Position numbers and translations under genes: made by a program
Source: Clostridium sp. 28_12
GTDB lineage: Bacteria > Bacillota > Clostridia > TANB77 > CAG-508
Length of the DNA stretch: 45,875 nucleotides
NCBI GenBank assembly: GCA_001916055.1
Contig: MNRR01000025.1
Coordinates: forward strand, 1 to 45,875
Direction: 5' to 3'
Notes under the pieces: generated by a model
The model's database searches: none
What the model was told of the DNA's origin: nothing
What the model saw: only the letters and a program-made list of their open reading frames with translations
Part shown: positions 44,077-45,875 of the stretch, in pieces
How the letters are laid out: every line of letters starts with the position of its first letter
Position numbering within the stretch: the first letter of the stretch is position 1

Positions 44077-45432
44077 CTATTGTTCACCATTTATGATTAT
44101 GTTTTTCACACTTTCCACAATTAACTTGGTGTTGTTTTTTTCTTTTATTTCTTTTTCAATTTTCTTACATGCATGCATTACTGTTGAGTGATCTCTATTG
44201 CCAAAATCCTCTCCTATCTTAGGATAAGACATATTTGCAACATCTCTACATAGAAACATGGCAATTTGTCTTGGAAATGCAATTTCATTTGAACGTTTAT
44301 TGCTAGATAAATCGTCTTTGTTAATATTAAAATATTTAGCAACAGTTTCTTTAACAAAATCTGATGAAAGTACTTTTTCATTTGCTGCTTTAAATTCATT
44401 TATTGTATTTTCAGCTAATTCTATAGTTATTGGTGTATGTGTAAGTGAAGCAGTAGCAATTATTTTGTTAAATACGCCTTCTAATTCTCTAATATTTGAA
44501 TCAATTTTATTTGCTATATTAGATAAAATTGTATCATCTACTATAATTTTTTCTTCTTGTGCTTTTTTTCTTAAAATTGCTAAACGGGTTTCGTAATCAG
44601 GACACGAAATGTCTGCTAATAATCCCCACTCAAATCTTGATTTTAGCCTATCCTCAAGAAATTGAATCTCTCTTGGAGGTTTATCACTAGAAATGATAAT
44701 TTGTTTTTTATCTTCATATAAGGCATTAAACGTATGGAAGAATTCTTCTTGTACACGTTCTTTTCCTGCAATGAATTGAATATCGTCAATTAATAAAACA
44801 TCAATAGTTCTATATCTATTTCTAAATACTTCATTTTTGTTGTCTTTTATAGCATTTATCATTTGGTTAGTGAACTTTTCTGAGGTTACATATAGAATTT
44901 TTGCTGACCTATTATTTTGCAAAATTCTATTTCCTATAGCTTGCATTAAGTGAGTTTTGCCTAAACCTACTCCACCATATAAAAATAATGGATTATATGA
45001 TTCCCCGGGTTTATCAGCAACTGCTATTGCTGCAGCATGCGCAAAACGGTTATTGTTACCGACAACAAATGTTTCAAAAGTATATTTTGGGTTAAGAGTT
45101 CTGTTTGAAGTTTCAATTTCAGTATCCTGTGGATCTGAATTATTTGAAGCAATTACTCCCCCACTTTCTCCGTCTTGTTTGTCTTCATCTGCAAATACAG
45201 AAATAGTCCAATCTCTATTTGTGATATATTTGAAAGTATTAAGAATTAAATCTGCGTATCGAGTTTCTAACATCTCTCTCGCATATTTAGAACTAGCTTT
45301 TAGGACGATAGTTGTATCAGTCATTTCAGTAATTTCTACAGGACCAAACCAAGTTTCATAAGCAATTTCTGTCATTTCTACTTTTAGTAATTCTTTTGCT
45401 TTGTTCAATAGTTCGTCTTTGTCCATTTGCAT
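44077..45432 (-). CDS. dnaA: Chromosomal replication initiator DnaA
   Basis: The 451-aa protein has domain I (about 1-80), a variable linker, the AAA+ domain with Walker A GGVGLGKTHL (about 150-160) and Walker B LLIDDIQFIAGKE, and domain IV with the box-binding signature GEDFGNRDHSTVMHACKKIE. I start at MQMDKDELL with AAAGGATG upstream; the 15 codons of a longer reading run through DnaA boxes. Flanking boxes imply autoregulation. Confidence 0.98.
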   Translation of the reverse strand: MQMDKDELLNKAKELLKVEMTEIAYETWFGPVEITEMTDTTIVLKASSKYAREMLETRYADLILNTFKYITNRDWTISVFADEDKQDGESGGVIASNNSDPQDTEIETSNRTLNPKYTFETFVVGNNNRFAHAAAIAVADKPGESYNPLFLYGGVGLGKTHLMQAIGNRILQNNRSAKILYVTSEKFTNQMINAIKDNKNEVFRNRYRTIDVLLIDDIQFIAGKERVQEEFFHTFNALYEDKKQIIISSDKPPREIQFLEDRLKSRFEWGLLADISCPDYETRLAILRKKAQEEKIIVDDTILSNIANKIDSNIRELEGVFNKIIATASLTHTPITIELAENTINEFKAANEKVLSSDFVKETVAKYFNINKDDLSSNKRSNEIAFPRQIAMFLCRDVANMSYPKIGEDFGNRDHSTVMHACKKIEKEIKEKNNTKLIVESVKNIIINGEQ

Positions 45433-45455
45433 AATAAAACATCCTTTCAATAAAG

Positions 45456-45667
45456 TTATCCACAAAGTTTTCCACATGTGTGGATAACTTTGTAATAATT
45501 ATGTAATAAATAGTGAAATTTACACGAACAAATATTTTTTCTCATGTTCTTAATAAATCTCCTATCAATTCTTTTTCAGTATAATATCAGAATATGACAC
45601 AATAAGTCAAGATATTTGTGGATAATTTTAAAAAAACTGTGGATAAGAACAAAAAAATTGTGGAAAA
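45456..45667. other. oriC, DnaA-box cluster upstream of dnaA
   Basis: Boxes lie at 45456-45464 (TTATCCACA), 45468-45476 (TTTTCCACA), 45479-45487, 45617-45625 and 45638-45646 (all TGTGGATAA) and 45659-45667 (TGTGGAAAA). The first three form a palindrome-like triplet in the dnaA leader; the others flank its promoter. Confidence 0.9.
45581..45610 (-). promoter_or_regulatory. dnaA promoter
   Basis: On the minus strand, TTGACT and TATTAT are 18 bp apart. DnaA boxes on both sides suggest repression by DnaA. Confidence 0.65.
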
Positions 45668-45804
45668 CTATCCTTTTATGACAAAAATATTACAAAAAAC
45701 ACACAATTTTTGAAAAAAGTTGTTACTAAAGATTAATTTAAAGAATTAGTTTATAAAACCAAAATTCAAAAAATATTGCAAATGTATGTTAGTCAATGAT
45801 GTGA

Positions 45805-45850
45805 AACAAATTAATATATTATTCTCGTAATATATTGAATTTGTTTTTTA
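45805..45850 (+). terminator. Plus-strand terminator at the window's right end
   Basis: A 16-17-bp stem with one bulge (AACAAATTAATATATTA with TAATATATTGAATTTGTT) and a 6-nt loop is followed by TTTTTTATTTT on the plus strand. No plus-strand gene precedes it in 45500-45800, so either a small RNA is made there or the hairpin serves another role. Nothing else is seen from 45668 to 45875. Confidence 0.6.
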
Positions 45851-45875
45851 TTTTATGCACACATTAATTCTGTTC

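Noticed and set aside
44214..44596. Open frames overlapping dnaA on both strands
   Set aside because: dnaA is unmistakable there; the others lack ribosome sites and known domains.

Overview
The window is AT-rich DNA from a low-GC Gram-positive bacterium, most likely an uncultured gut-type Clostridia or Bacilli relative (inference). The evidence is the DnaD and DnaI-type primosome genes, the dnaA-dnaN-recF-gyrB origin order, strong AGGAGG ribosome binding sites, sigma-A promoters with 17-18 bp spacers, and surface proteins with sortase-like C-terminal tails. No taxonomic marker such as rRNA is present.

Layout. (1) 1-530: a tRNA-Lys-like 3' half with its own promoter and terminator, then a small promoter/22-codon hydrophobic ORF/terminator unit. 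(2) 536-20915: two tandem giant surface-protein genes on the minus strand. The upstream copy (11937-20915) is intact, 2992 aa. The downstream copy (536-11596) is cut into three frames by a deletion of about 19 nt and by an (AT)7 tract. Both encode two complete secreted modules joined by a membrane hairpin that looks like a sorting signal fused to a new signal peptide. (3) 21137-24263: a CapA-like lipoprotein and a VanW-domain membrane protein. (4) 24470-26421: a CBM25-like protein, an SDR reductase, a tRNA-Thr/Glu/Lys operon and a DUF1858 redox protein. (5) 26572-29999: an operon with a VirD4-like coupling ATPase, VirB2-like pilin, VirB6-like channel protein and VirB3/PrgI-like protein. (6) 30186-32244: dnaD and dnaI, facing gyrA (32377-34833). 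(7) 35055-38497: an XRE regulator and a minus-strand operon with a VirB4 ATPase, a partner protein upstream and an unknown protein downstream, lying between gyrA and gyrB. (8) 38664-39100: a gene-free stretch that folds, on the plus strand only, into a large structured RNA with a long closing helix and five copies of a short linker motif. (9) 39148-45875: gyrB, recF, dnaN, dnaA and a bipartite oriC with DnaA boxes on both sides of dnaA and a DnaA-trio element next to dnaN.

How the parts work together. The replication block is ordinary in content but rearranged: gyrB and gyrA are split by VirB4-type secretion genes and the RNA locus, and the usual small S4-domain gene between dnaN and recF is missing. 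The secretion genes lie in two divergent-strand loci about 6 kb apart and together supply coupling protein, pilin, VirB3, VirB4 and VirB6 functions; no relaxase or cell-wall hydrolase is seen. The giant proteins, CapA-like lipoprotein and VanW protein form a cell-surface block. The strongest candidates for undescribed biology are the structured RNA at 38664-39100, the two-module surface polyprotein with its broken, possibly switchable sister copy, and the AUU/AUA start codons that appear to be used by two secretion genes.
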